DNA of 5,564 bases from an uncultured Eubacteriales bacterium (GCA_934446285.1 CAKSEI010000110.1:1-5564), one strand, 5' to 3'. Positions 1-5,564 are shown, counted from the first letter of the stretch. Notes: generated from the letters alone by a model not told the origin. Translations and numbers: made by a program.

Positions 1-588
1 TCTGACATCTTTCATTATGATTGCGTCCTTATTGAGGAACTTCATAATCTTGAGTGCCTTCTGCGTTGCGTCGAAGAATATAACGCTCTTTTTACCGTCC
101 TTTGTAAAGAGGGCAAAATATACATCAGGCTCGTCAAGAGTAGAGCAGATATCGTATACATTCTCTATAGAAGAGTCGGTGGCAAGCGATTGTTTGTCAG
201 AGTGGTAGGGTGCGATAAGCTCCATATCACCCACGTGAATTTTGAGTATTTCCTCTTTCTTTATGCGTCCGCCGAGAAATTTATCGACTATCATCTCGCC
301 CGCGAGAATGCTGTATCTGTATTCGGTAAGTCCGAGGGGAGAGGAAAGATTCCATACTATAACCGAGCCGGACGCGAGGAAAATGCCGCCGACGAAGATA
401 AACGCGATATTCTTGCCGAGGAACATAACGGCAAGACATCCGACCATCCATGCGATAAGAATTACTACACGCAAAATCTTAAATAAAAGATACTTGCCCT
501 GCGGCTTTTTGATAACCGTAAGCTCGGCGAAATTTCCCGATTCGTGTGTGCCTCTGGAAACATACAGTTCCATATTCTTTTTAGCCAT
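1..588 (-). CDS. Two-helix membrane protein, DUF6106-like, 3' end cut by window edge
   Basis: The minus strand is open from an ATG at 588-586 to the window edge, giving 196 residues and no stop, so the gene is partial at its C-terminus. An AAGGAG ribosome binding site at 603-598 sits 9 nt upstream and fixes the start over the second Met at residue 6. The protein begins with a polar stretch (MAKKNMELYV), then two hydrophobic segments at about residues 36-56 and 60-80 with a short GKN turn between them. A soluble region follows, rich in beta-like segments (YRYSILAGEMIVDK, KIHVGDMELIAP, DVYFALFTKDGKKSVIFFD), with a terminal K-rich helix. This layout, two helices plus a cytosolic PH-like beta domain, matches what I remember of the clostridial DUF6106 proteins, whose function is unknown. 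The family name is from memory and unverified. The gene is divergent from HU, so a functional link is not implied. Confidence 0.85.
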   Translation of the reverse strand, partial: MAKKNMELYVSRGTHESGNFAELTVIKKPQGKYLLFKILRVVILIAWMVGCLAVMFLGKNIAFIFVGGIFLASGSVIVWNLSSPLGLTEYRYSILAGEMIVDKFLGGRIKKEEILKIHVGDMELIAPYHSDKQSLATDSSIENVYDICSTLDEPDVYFALFTKDGKKSVIFFDATQKALKIMKFLNKDAIIMKDVR

Positions 589-622
589 ATTGTTTTTCTC
601 CTTGCTGTAAGAAAATATTAAC

Positions 623-646
623 GCATACAAATACAAAACGGTATGC
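623..646. repeat. Inverted repeat GCATAC / GTATGC in the minus-strand gene's leader
   Basis: GCATAC at 623-628 is the exact reverse complement of GTATGC at 641-646, with a 12-nt AT-rich spacer. It lies between the predicted transcription start and the ribosome binding site of the minus-strand gene, so it could be a leader hairpin or an operator dyad. The stem is only 6 bp and could be chance. The same GTATGC hexamer recurs at 750-755 in the HU promoter spacer. Confidence 0.3.
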
Positions 647-664
647 ATAATTATTACGGGCACT

Positions 665-693
665 ATTCTACTATATTTTCGCACGAATTTCCA
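665..693 (-). promoter_or_regulatory. Candidate sigma-A promoter for the minus-strand membrane protein gene
   Basis: Read on the minus strand, TGGAAA (693-688) and TAGAAT (670-665) are separated by exactly 17 nt. The -35 matches TTGACA at 4 of 6 positions and the -10 matches TATAAT at 5 of 6. Transcription would start near 658 and leave a leader of about 70 nt before the ATG at 588. It is weaker than the HU promoter and rests only on motif matching. Confidence 0.4.
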
Positions 694-732
694 CGATGTT
701 TGCCACATTATCTTTCCAGATTGTTTTTGTGC

Positions 733-761
733 TTGCAATACGGGCAGAAGTATGCTATAAT
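733..761 (+). promoter_or_regulatory. Sigma-A promoter of the HU gene, with extended -10
   Basis: TTGCAA at 733-738 and a perfect TATAAT at 756-761 are separated by 17 nt. TG at 753-754 followed by one base supplies an extended -10 element. A T-rich tract (about 711-729) lies upstream. Transcription should start near 768, leaving a leader of about 70 nt before the HU ATG. This is the strongest promoter in the divergent region, as expected for an abundant nucleoid protein. Confidence 0.85.
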
Positions 762-762
762 A

Positions 763-790
763 CGCTTGTAATTCAAGGAATTACGGTGCG
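763..790 (+). promoter_or_regulatory. Hairpin or operator dyad at the HU transcription start
   Basis: GTAATTC (768-774) and GAATTAC (778-784) form a perfect 7-bp inverted repeat around an AAG loop. The outer CGC (763-765) and GCG (788-790) can extend pairing beyond a short wobble or mismatched zone. The dyad covers the predicted +1 and begins one base after the -10, so it could be an operator for a repressor (HU autoregulation is one option) or a 5'-terminal hairpin stabilising the mRNA. It has no U tract and is not a terminator. Confidence 0.5.
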
Positions 791-837
791 AGGCGTGAAA
801 AAAAGCCCGTAAAAATTATTATGGAGGTACAATCACA

Positions 838-1110
838 ATGAACAAGACAGAACTTGTTGCAGCTGTCGCATCCAAGGCTGAGCTTTCCAAGAAAGACGCC
901 GAAGCTGCCGTTGCTGCTGTTATCGCTTCTATCACCGATGCCCTCAAGGCAGGCGATAAGGTTCAGCTCGTAGGTTTCGGAACCTTTGAGGTTCGCGAGA
1001 GAGGTGAGAGACAGGGACGCAATCCCCAGACCGGTGCGACCGTAACCATTCCCGCATCAAAGATACCTGCTTTCAAAGCCGGCGCAGCGCTTAAGAATAT
1101 CGTAAAGTAA
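838..1110 (+). CDS. hup: HU family DNA-binding protein
   Basis: This 90-residue protein has the standard length and layout of HU, the dimeric, sequence-independent DNA-bending protein of the bacterial nucleoid. The N-terminal two-helix dimerisation region (about residues 1-40, MNKTELVAAVA...) is followed by the conserved GFGTF at 46-50. The beta-arm then carries RNPQTG at 61-66, whose Pro63 is the family's intercalating residue, and the C-terminal helix ends with PAFKAGAALKNIVK. GGAGG at 823-827 lies 10 nt before the ATG. The gene is monocistronic: its own promoter is at 733-761 and an intrinsic terminator begins 12 nt after the stop. All hallmark residues are present, so I expect a functional protein. 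IHF is less likely because the arm and ends match HU. Confidence 0.98.
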   Translation: MNKTELVAAVASKAELSKKDAEAAVAAVIASITDALKAGDKVQLVGFGTFEVRERGERQGRNPQTGATVTIPASKIPAFKAGAALKNIVK

Positions 1111-1122
1111 GCAAATACCGTT

Positions 1123-1168
1123 AAAAAGGAGGACGAGCGTTCGTGCAGTTCTCCTTTTTTCCTTTTTT
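1123..1168 (+). terminator. Rho-independent terminator of the HU gene
   Basis: AAAAAGGAG (1123-1131) pairs perfectly with CTCCTTTTT (1151-1159). Inside this 9-bp stem a second small hairpin is possible: ACGA (1133-1136) with TCGT (1141-1144) around GCGT. The 3' arm runs into a U tract through 1168, broken only by CC at 1161-1162. It starts 12 nt after the HU stop and fits termination of the HU transcript. The 5' arm contains AAGGAGG (1126-1132), a full Shine-Dalgarno sequence that serves a possible downstream leader ORF. Confidence 0.85.
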
Positions 1169-1199
1169 CAGCGTGTATTATACGCTGCCTTTGTCATGA
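1143..1199 (+). CDS. Possible 18-codon leader ORF coupled to comEC
   Basis: A GTG at 1143 opens an 18-codon frame ending in TGA at 1197-1199, which overlaps the comEC ATG at 1196-1198 as ATGA. AAGGAGG (1126-1132) stands 10 nt upstream at good spacing. The product would be hydrophobic and rich in Phe, Ser and Tyr (FSFFPFFSVYYTL). Its Phe codons are the U tract of the HU terminator, so composition cannot argue for selection. In favour of a real ORF: comEC has no ribosome binding site of its own. Against: terminator stems in Firmicutes often look like AAGGAG/CTCC by nature, and GTG is a weaker start. Treat it as a translational-coupling candidate, not an established gene. Confidence 0.3.
   Translation: MQFSFFPFFSVYYTLPLS
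1171..1185 (+). other. Small hairpin just upstream of the comEC start
   Basis: GCGTGT (1171-1176) can pair with ATACGC (1180-1185), with one G-U pair and an ATT loop. It occupies the stretch immediately upstream of the comEC ATG where a ribosome binding site would normally lie, and ends 10 nt before the start. It may influence initiation or re-initiation. The stem is short, so this is tentative. Confidence 0.3.
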
Positions 1200-3397
1200 G
1201 ATTTTTTAGAAACAGGCATCTTCTCGCCTGCTCCGTGCTTTTTATAATACTCACGGGCACTCTCGCACGCCTGCCCCGTCCCGCACTTGCCGTCTGCCTT
1301 TGCGCCGCCTGTGTGCTTTTTGCTGCCTTTTTAGTTCTTTTGATCGTGAAGCGGACGTGTTATTTTCTCATGTTGAGTGCGCTCTCCCTTGCTTGCCTTG
1401 CCTCCTGCGTGCTGTCATTATTTTATTTCGGCATTTATCGTGCCTCTGTTGAGAGGCGCGAAGGCGAAGAGAGCGAGGTAAATATTTTTATCGAGGACGA
1501 CGTGTCGCACACAGGCTACTCCTCGTCCTACAATGTCGTAATAGACGACGGAAAGGAGCGTTTCCGAGCAACTCTTGAGTGCTCCTACCCTTCGTATTTC
1601 CGTCGCTCTGAGATTTACTCGGGCAAGGTGAAATTCGCACCATTTGACAAATATATAAACGACTATCCGGAATTAACCCATAAGGCCTCACTCGGAATAT
1701 TCATATGTGCACTCTCGGAGGAGGATAACCTCAAATATACCGGCTCGCGTGCAAATCTGCGCACCCTTTCCCTTTCGCTGCGCGACAGACTCTCGGAGGT
1801 TTTCGACCGTGCGCTCGACACCGAGCAGGCTGGGCTCGTGAAAGCCTTGCTGCTCGCTGACCGCGGCACCCTTAACAAGAGAATAAAGCGTAATTTCACC
1901 GCCCTCGGTCTTTCACATATGCTCGCCGTATCTGGTATGCATTTAAGCATACTGACTGGATTTTTCTACGTGCTGCTGCGCTGCCTGCGTATGGGCAAGC
2001 GCTCACGCATTATTCTTACCGATATTTTCATCTTTGCTTATATGCTCGTCGCGGGATTTCCCGCATCGCTCGTGCGCGCAGGAGCGACGGCTGTCGCTGT
2101 TTCTCTCTGCTTTTTCATAGGCAAGCGCCCCGACGTACTCACCTGCCTCTGTGCCGCCTGCTCCGTCGTCTGCCTCGTTAATCCCGTATCGGTTTACGAC
2201 GTCGGCTTTATCCTATCCGTGTCGGCGACATTCGGCATTACTCTTATCGCGGAGATAAACGAAAGCTTTCTGAGGCGCTCGAGGCTTCGCGGTCCTCTCA
2301 AATACATCTATACCTTCCTTCTCGTCTCTGCCGCAGCCCTTTCCTTTACTCTGCCGTGCAGTGTGCTTTCCTTTTCGGAATTTACTGCTGCATCGCTTTT
2401 CACCGGCTTTATTTTCACTCCCGCCGTCACAGCCATACTCTTTTTTGCGGTAATGCTGCTCATTCTCAGCCCTCTGACTCATTTCGCCGCAGCGGCAGGG
2501 CTTTTGCTTAACACTGTCACCGGCGCTGCAATTTCCCTTTCCGACCGTCTCGCTGCTTTTTTCCCCGCCGGTATGAGCACAAGTTACCCGTTTATAATCA
2601 TTTTAGTACTGCTCTTCTGCATTCTGCTTGCCGTAATAATTGTAAAAGCTCCGAAAAACCCCGCCTTTTACGCTCTTCCCCTCGCTCTCTTTGTTTTTCT
2701 CACCTCGATTTGTGCGCCGATATCGGACAGAAGAATTGCCGACAGTCTCACGGTGTGTGAGAAGAATGGGGCAGATTTTCTCACCCTCGGCTCGTCCGAC
2801 AAGAGCATATGTATCGACATCAGCCCTTCATCGGGCGTGTCGCGTGCATACGCCGAGTACGTGAACGCACACGATAGGTACGCATCGCGATATTCCGCAT
2901 ATATAATCGCAAATCTCTATAACAAAACCCCGAAATACATTGAGAGCCTGACCGAGACGAAATTCATAAAGAAGCTGTACATACCCTCGGGTCTTGAGCA
3001 AACCACGCTTACACTTCTGCGCGGGAGCGCGGAAAAATGCGGAACGCAAATAGTCGAATACGAATACGGCGGGCAGATAAATGAAGACGGCATATGCATT
3101 AAGATAAATGAGCCTTTATATTTAAAGCGCTCGACGCGCCCGGTGCACAGGATAGAGGTAGGCGGGAGCAACGCGCTTTTCTGCTATCTCGGCGCTGCCT
3201 ACTCGGAGACGGGCGCGCCCGTGCCCGACTTTCCGCTTATCGTATGCGGCTCTTACGGTCCGAAATATAAACAGGAATTCGACATAGCAGCTTTAATTCC
3301 GTCAAGTGCAGCTGAATATAACCTCTCGGAGAACGCTTCGGTATACTCGGGCAGTACAAATGTTATACTAAATATTGAAAAAGAGCGCGATAGGTAG
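1196..3397 (+). CDS. comEC: ComEC/Rec2 family DNA-uptake channel with degenerate C-terminal MBL domain
   Basis: This 733-residue polytopic membrane protein matches ComEC/Rec2, the channel that carries transforming single-stranded DNA across the membrane. Three hydrophobic segments (about 8-22, 29-50, 56-80) precede a soluble DUF4131-like region (about 85-180). The Competence domain (about 205-485) has the signature GLSHMLAVSGMHL at 238-250, SLVRAGATA at 291-299 and VYDVGFILSVSATFGITL at 333-350. A last helix near 490-508 leads into a C-terminal domain (about 516-733) in the position of the usual metallo-beta-lactamase domain. There the HxHxDH region is replaced by IIANLYNKTPKYIESL (570-585), and only two His remain (559, 651), so it is probably not a metal-dependent nuclease. 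Length is near the family norm. The ATG at 1196 has no visible ribosome binding site and no upstream in-frame start. No strong promoter of its own was found. Natural competence of the host is not shown by this gene alone. Confidence 0.95.
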   Translation: MRFFRNRHLLACSVLFIILTGTLARLPRPALAVCLCAACVLFAAFLVLLIVKRTCYFLMLSALSLACLASCVLSLFYFGIYRASVERREGEESEVNIFIEDDVSHTGYSSSYNVVIDDGKERFRATLECSYPSYFRRSEIYSGKVKFAPFDKYINDYPELTHKASLGIFICALSEEDNLKYTGSRANLRTLSLSLRDRLSEVFDRALDTEQAGLVKALLLADRGTLNKRIKRNFTALGLSHMLAVSGMHLSILTGFFYVLLRCLRMGKRSRIILTDIFIFAYMLVAGFPASLVRAGATAVAVSLCFFIGKRPDVLTCLCAACSVVCLVNPVSVYDVGFILSVSATFGITLIAEINESFLRRSRLRGPLKYIYTFLLVSAAALSFTLPCSVLSFSEFTAASLFTGFIFTPAVTAILFFAVMLLILSPLTHFAAAAGLLLNTVTGAAISLSDRLAAFFPAGMSTSYPFIIILVLLFCILLAVIIVKAPKNPAFYALPLALFVFLTSICAPISDRRIADSLTVCEKNGADFLTLGSSDKSICIDISPSSGVSRAYAEYVNAHDRYASRYSAYIIANLYNKTPKYIESLTETKFIKKLYIPSGLEQTTLTLLRGSAEKCGTQIVEYEYGGQINEDGICIKINEPLYLKRSTRPVHRIEVGGSNALFCYLGAAYSETGAPVPDFPLIVCGSYGPKYKQEFDIAALIPSSAAEYNLSENASVYSGSTNVILNIEKERDR

Positions 3398-3403
3398 TAT
3401 AAT
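3375..3403 (+). promoter_or_regulatory. Near-consensus sigma-A promoter inside the 3' end of comEC, driving the M16 pair
   Basis: TTGAAA (3375-3380) and a perfect TATAAT (3398-3403) are separated by exactly 17 nt. The -35 and the spacer are the last codons of comEC, and the -10 begins immediately after its TAG stop. Transcription would start near 3410, giving a leader of only about 23 nt. No terminator lies between comEC and the next gene, so readthrough from comEC is also possible. Confidence 0.8.
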
Positions 3404-3432
3404 AACTTAAGACAACAATTCAGGAGGGACAA

Positions 3433-4707
3433 ATGGAAATAAAAAAAATTAACATAAATAAAGGACTTGTCCTGAATATTATTCCCGCCGATAAATTCAA
3501 GACGAATTACTTCTCGGTGCAGTTCTCCCTGCCCGTAACGAGGGAAAACGCATCACTCTCATCCCTTTTGCCGAAGGTTCTCATGCGCGGGTGCGAGGAC
3601 TTTCCCTCTATGAAAGATATAAACAGGCGTCTTGACGACCTATACGCCGCTGAGGTCTACGGCAGAGTATACTCGAGAGGCGAGACACAGTTTTTCGGAA
3701 TAGCTGCGGACATGCTGAGAAACAACCTTTGTCCCGACGGCACGGACGTAACGGGCGGCGTCTTTTCGCTCATCCACTCGCTTATTTTCCGCCCGTGCAC
3801 AGAGAACGGAGCTTTCCGCACGGACTACACGGAGAGTGAAAAAAAGCAGCTGCGCGCCGCGATAGAGTCCGGGAAAAACAATAAGCGCCGCTACGCTATA
3901 AAGCGGTGCGAGGAGGAAATGTGTAAGGACGAGCCTTACGGAATACCCACCTACGGATATCCCGAGGATATCGACGGGATAACGCCCGAGGCGCTTTACG
4001 CTTTTTACAGAAATACCCTGACAAAGACAAGGTGCGAGATATATTTCGTCGGAAAGACGGATGAAGACGAGCTAATCCATAAGGTAAAAAAGCTCTTCGG
4101 CCATCTCGGCAGGGACGCCTGCAGTGCCTTTGAATGCAAAGTAGTGCGCCAGGCGGGAAAGGTAAAGGAAATTACGGAGAGCTTCCCGATGGAGCAGAGC
4201 AAGCTCTCTCTCGGATTTCGCACCGGAACGGTGCTATCCGACGGGACGTGGCATATTTTCTCTGTTTTCTCGGAAATATTCGGCGGCTCAGCCACGAGCA
4301 AGCTCTTCATGAATGTGCGCGAGAAGCTTTCCCTTTGCTACTACTGCTCGTGCGTCTCCGAGGCTCACAAGGGCATTATGGTAGTTTACAGCGGAATTAA
4401 CGCATGCAACAGGGACAAAGCTCAGACCGAGATACTCGCTCAGCTTGACGCAGTGAAGAAAGGCGAAATAAGCGAAGATGAGCTTGAGAGCGCAAAACTC
4501 TGTGTTATAAACAGTTACCGTGCCATAAGTGACTCGCCCTCAACAATGGAGGGCTGGTGCACGGGGCGCAGACTCGCGGGAATATCGACCATGCCCGAGG
4601 AGTGCATAGAGCTTGTCCGCACGGTCACGGCTGAGGACGTCGTAAATATCGCGAAAAAGATAACGCTCGATACCGTATATTTTATGGAGGCAGAGAAAAA
4701 TGACTGA
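3433..4707 (+). CDS. ymfF: M16 family peptidase-like protein, zinc-motif-less subunit (YmfF-type)
   Basis: This is a complete 424-residue M16 (insulinase/pitrilysin/MPP) fold protein. AGGAGGG at 3422-3428 is 4 nt from the ATG. The N-terminal half should carry HxxEH near residues 44-55 but reads SLLPKVLMRGCEDFPS (44-59), so the zinc ligands are absent. The C-terminal half keeps the family's GGSATSKLFMNVREKLSLCYY stretch (about 284-304), including the Arg296 and Tyr303/304 that bind substrate in MPP-type enzymes. This inactive-plus-R/Y type normally pairs with a separate zinc subunit, which here is the next gene, overlapping by 8 nt. In Bacillus the ymfF-ymfH pair (also annotated YfmF/YfmH) lies beside ymfI, which is linked to EF-P modification, and databases name these proteins on that basis. 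Whether this holds here cannot be seen. The symbol is by family resemblance. Confidence 0.85.
   Translation: MEIKKININKGLVLNIIPADKFKTNYFSVQFSLPVTRENASLSSLLPKVLMRGCEDFPSMKDINRRLDDLYAAEVYGRVYSRGETQFFGIAADMLRNNLCPDGTDVTGGVFSLIHSLIFRPCTENGAFRTDYTESEKKQLRAAIESGKNNKRRYAIKRCEEEMCKDEPYGIPTYGYPEDIDGITPEALYAFYRNTLTKTRCEIYFVGKTDEDELIHKVKKLFGHLGRDACSAFECKVVRQAGKVKEITESFPMEQSKLSLGFRTGTVLSDGTWHIFSVFSEIFGGSATSKLFMNVREKLSLCYYCSCVSEAHKGIMVVYSGINACNRDKAQTEILAQLDAVKKGEISEDELESAKLCVINSYRAISDSPSTMEGWCTGRRLAGISTMPEECIELVRTVTAEDVVNIAKKITLDTVYFMEAEKND
4686..4707 (+). promoter_or_regulatory. Coupled start: internal RBS and 8-nt gene overlap in the M16 pair
   Basis: The ribosome binding site of the second M16 gene (GGAGG, 4686-4690) lies within the last codons of the first. 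The ATG at 4700 overlaps the upstream stop in ATGACTGA (4700-4707). This arrangement favours equal synthesis of both subunits, in keeping with a heterodimer. Confidence 0.8.
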
Positions 4708-5564
4708 AAAAACCATCCCCGCCCTCGGCGAAAAATACTACCGATTCAGGCAGTCGGGCGGGCTTGACGTTTACGTAATCCCGAAGGATTTCGCCACCTA
4801 TTACGCTACGCTCACGACAAAGTACGGCTCGGTCGACAACTGCTTCAAACGCGAAACGGATATGGAGTTTACCACCGTACCGAACGGTATCGCGCACTTT
4901 CTCGAACATAAGATGTTCGAGAGCGCAGACGGCACGGACACGTTTGCCTCCTACGCAAAGTTAGGAGCGGACGCAAATGCTTTCACATCGTTTATAAATA
5001 CCTCATATCTCTTCTCATGCACCGACAATTTCTATGAGGCGCTTGAACTGCTGCTCGACAGCGTTTATCATCCGTACTTCACGGAGGAAAATGTGGCAAA
5101 GGAACAGGGGATAATCGGCGAGGAGATATGTATGCTTAACGACACCCCCGGTTTCAGGCTTACCTTTAATATGCTCGCGGGCATGTATAAGGAGCACGCC
5201 GTGAAAATAAATATCGGCGGCAGCATCGAGAGTATCGCCGAAATAAATCCCGAGCTGCTTTATACATGCTACAAGGCGTTTTACAATCCGTCAAACATGG
5301 TGCTCGTGCTCTGCGGCAATATTGATGTCGAGAGAGTCAGGCAAACAGTCGAGGAGCACGTGCCGAAGAGCCGTCCCGTAAAGACCCAGCGCCGATATCC
5401 GCACGAGAGTGCCGAGGTCGTAATGCCGTATGTCGAGGACGTGATGGACGTCTCGGCGCCCATTTTTGCGCTCGGTATAAAGGACGTAAATATTCCCATG
5501 ACCGCTCACGGCAGGATGGCAAAGGAGGCAGCTCTGTCCGTCACACTTGAGGCTCTCTTCGGTC
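4700..5564 (+). CDS. ymfH: M16 family zinc peptidase (YmfH-type), 3' end cut by window edge
   Basis: The frame opens at ATG 4700 and is still open at the window end, giving 288 residues of a protein usually near 420-430. GGAGG at 4686-4690 lies 9 nt upstream inside the preceding gene, and the start overlaps that gene's TGA (4705-4707), pointing to translational coupling. The inverted zinc motif HxxEH is intact as HFLEH at residues 66-70 (His66, Glu69 catalytic base, His70). The third ligand is expected in EQGIIGEEICML (135-146), most likely Glu142 or the adjacent Glu141. Later N-domain features such as ALYNPSNM-like YKAFYNPSNMVLVLCGNID (191-209) also fit M16B. Together with the zinc-less neighbour this makes a likely two-subunit cytoplasmic peptidase. 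The substrate is unknown. The C-terminal domain lies outside the window. Confidence 0.88.
   Translation, partial: MTEKTIPALGEKYYRFRQSGGLDVYVIPKDFATYYATLTTKYGSVDNCFKRETDMEFTTVPNGIAHFLEHKMFESADGTDTFASYAKLGADANAFTSFINTSYLFSCTDNFYEALELLLDSVYHPYFTEENVAKEQGIIGEEICMLNDTPGFRLTFNMLAGMYKEHAVKINIGGSIESIAEINPELLYTCYKAFYNPSNMVLVLCGNIDVERVRQTVEEHVPKSRPVKTQRRYPHESAEVVMPYVEDVMDVSAPIFALGIKDVNIPMTAHGRMAKEAALSVTLEALFG

Larger units (their letters stand above)
654..812. repeat. Three copies of TACGGGC in the divergent promoter region
   Basis: TACGGGC occurs at 655-661 and 739-745 on the plus strand and at 811-805 on the minus strand. All three are flanked by A or T, giving the pattern WTACGGGCW. Copy 1 overlaps the predicted start of the minus-strand gene, copy 2 lies between the -35 and -10 of the HU promoter, and copy 3 lies in the HU leader upstream of its ribosome binding site. 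Copies 1 and 2 are 84 bp apart, close to eight helical turns. The placement suggests a regulator binding site, but that is inference and no known factor was recognised. Confidence 0.35.

Noticed and set aside
190..610. Two overlapping plus-strand ORFs of 98 and 122 codons (and one of 63 codons at 17-208)
   Set aside because: They are antisense to the minus-strand membrane protein gene, which has a good ribosome binding site, hydrophobic helices and coherent domain structure. The plus-strand products look compositionally random.
821..841. Six-codon ORF ATG GAG ... TGA overlapping the HU ATG as ATGA
   Set aside because: It begins inside the HU ribosome binding site itself (ATGGAGG) and has no site of its own. 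This follows from the common TATGGAGG form of the Shine-Dalgarno.
1153..1181. Possible plus-strand comEC promoter with TATTAT at 1176-1181
   Set aside because: The position for the -35 holds only the T-rich terminator tail (CCTTTT-like), with no resemblance to TTGACA. I therefore list no promoter for comEC.
1177..1182. TATAAT on the minus strand upstream of comEC
   Set aside because: No acceptable -35 lies 16-18 nt upstream on that strand and no minus-strand gene follows before HU. It arises from a near-palindromic AT-rich hairpin.
1488..3171. Several minus-strand ORFs of 67-95 codons within comEC
   Set aside because: They are shadows in other frames of a 733-residue protein with clear family motifs, with no ribosome binding sites or recognisable domains.
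3531..3537. A further GCCCGTA (TACGGGC inverted) inside the first M16 gene
   Set aside because: It encodes conserved-frame residues, and one copy in 5.5 kb is about chance expectation. It is not counted with the intergenic cluster.
4005..4400. A 101-codon minus-strand ORF and an 88-codon plus-strand ORF inside the first M16 gene
   Set aside because: Both are out-of-frame shadows of a well-conserved M16 coding region. Neither product shows a domain.
5015..5522. Minus-strand ORFs of 60-72 codons near the right edge
   Set aside because: They are antisense to the second M16 gene, which has HFLEH and an unbroken frame to the window end.

Overview
The window looks like a chromosomal segment of a Gram-positive, low-to-moderate GC Clostridia-type bacterium, possibly a gut Oscillospirales or related lineage. 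The evidence is strong AGGAGG-type ribosome binding sites, clear sigma-A promoters with 17-nt spacers, an HU gene with a U-rich intrinsic terminator, a ComEC-family protein, and a YmfF/YmfH-type pair of M16 peptidase homologues. The lineage is inferred from gene content and style, not from a search.

Layout. (1) Positions 1-588, minus strand: the first 196 residues of a small two-helix membrane protein that runs off the left edge. It resembles the clostridial DUF6106 type and is absent from a simple complete-ORF list because no stop codon lies in the window. (2) Positions 589-837: a divergent intergenic region with a strong promoter for HU, a weaker candidate promoter for the minus-strand gene, a perfect 7-bp dyad at the predicted HU transcription start, and three copies of TACGGGC. 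(3) Positions 838-1110: a complete 90-residue HU protein, followed by an intrinsic terminator at 1123-1168. (4) Positions 1196-3397: a ComEC/Rec2-type DNA-uptake channel of 733 residues whose C-terminal metallo-beta-lactamase-like domain has lost the metal-binding signature. Its start has no ribosome binding site of its own but overlaps the stop of a possible 18-codon leader ORF in an ATGA. The Shine-Dalgarno-like sequence of that ORF lies inside the HU terminator stem. (5) Positions 3433-5564: two overlapping M16 genes, the first complete and lacking the zinc motif, the second carrying HFLEH and cut by the right edge. A near-consensus promoter embedded in the last codons of comEC should drive them.

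How the parts work together. HU is an independent, probably highly expressed nucleoid gene. ComEC would be expressed weakly, by readthrough and translational coupling. The two M16 proteins probably form one inactive/active heterodimeric peptidase transcribed from its own promoter. No mobile element, CRISPR array, tRNA or rRNA was seen. I found no convincing undescribed multi-gene system. The points most worth checking are the terminator/leader arrangement before comEC, the degenerate ComEC C-terminus, and the repeated TACGGGC element in the divergent promoter region.
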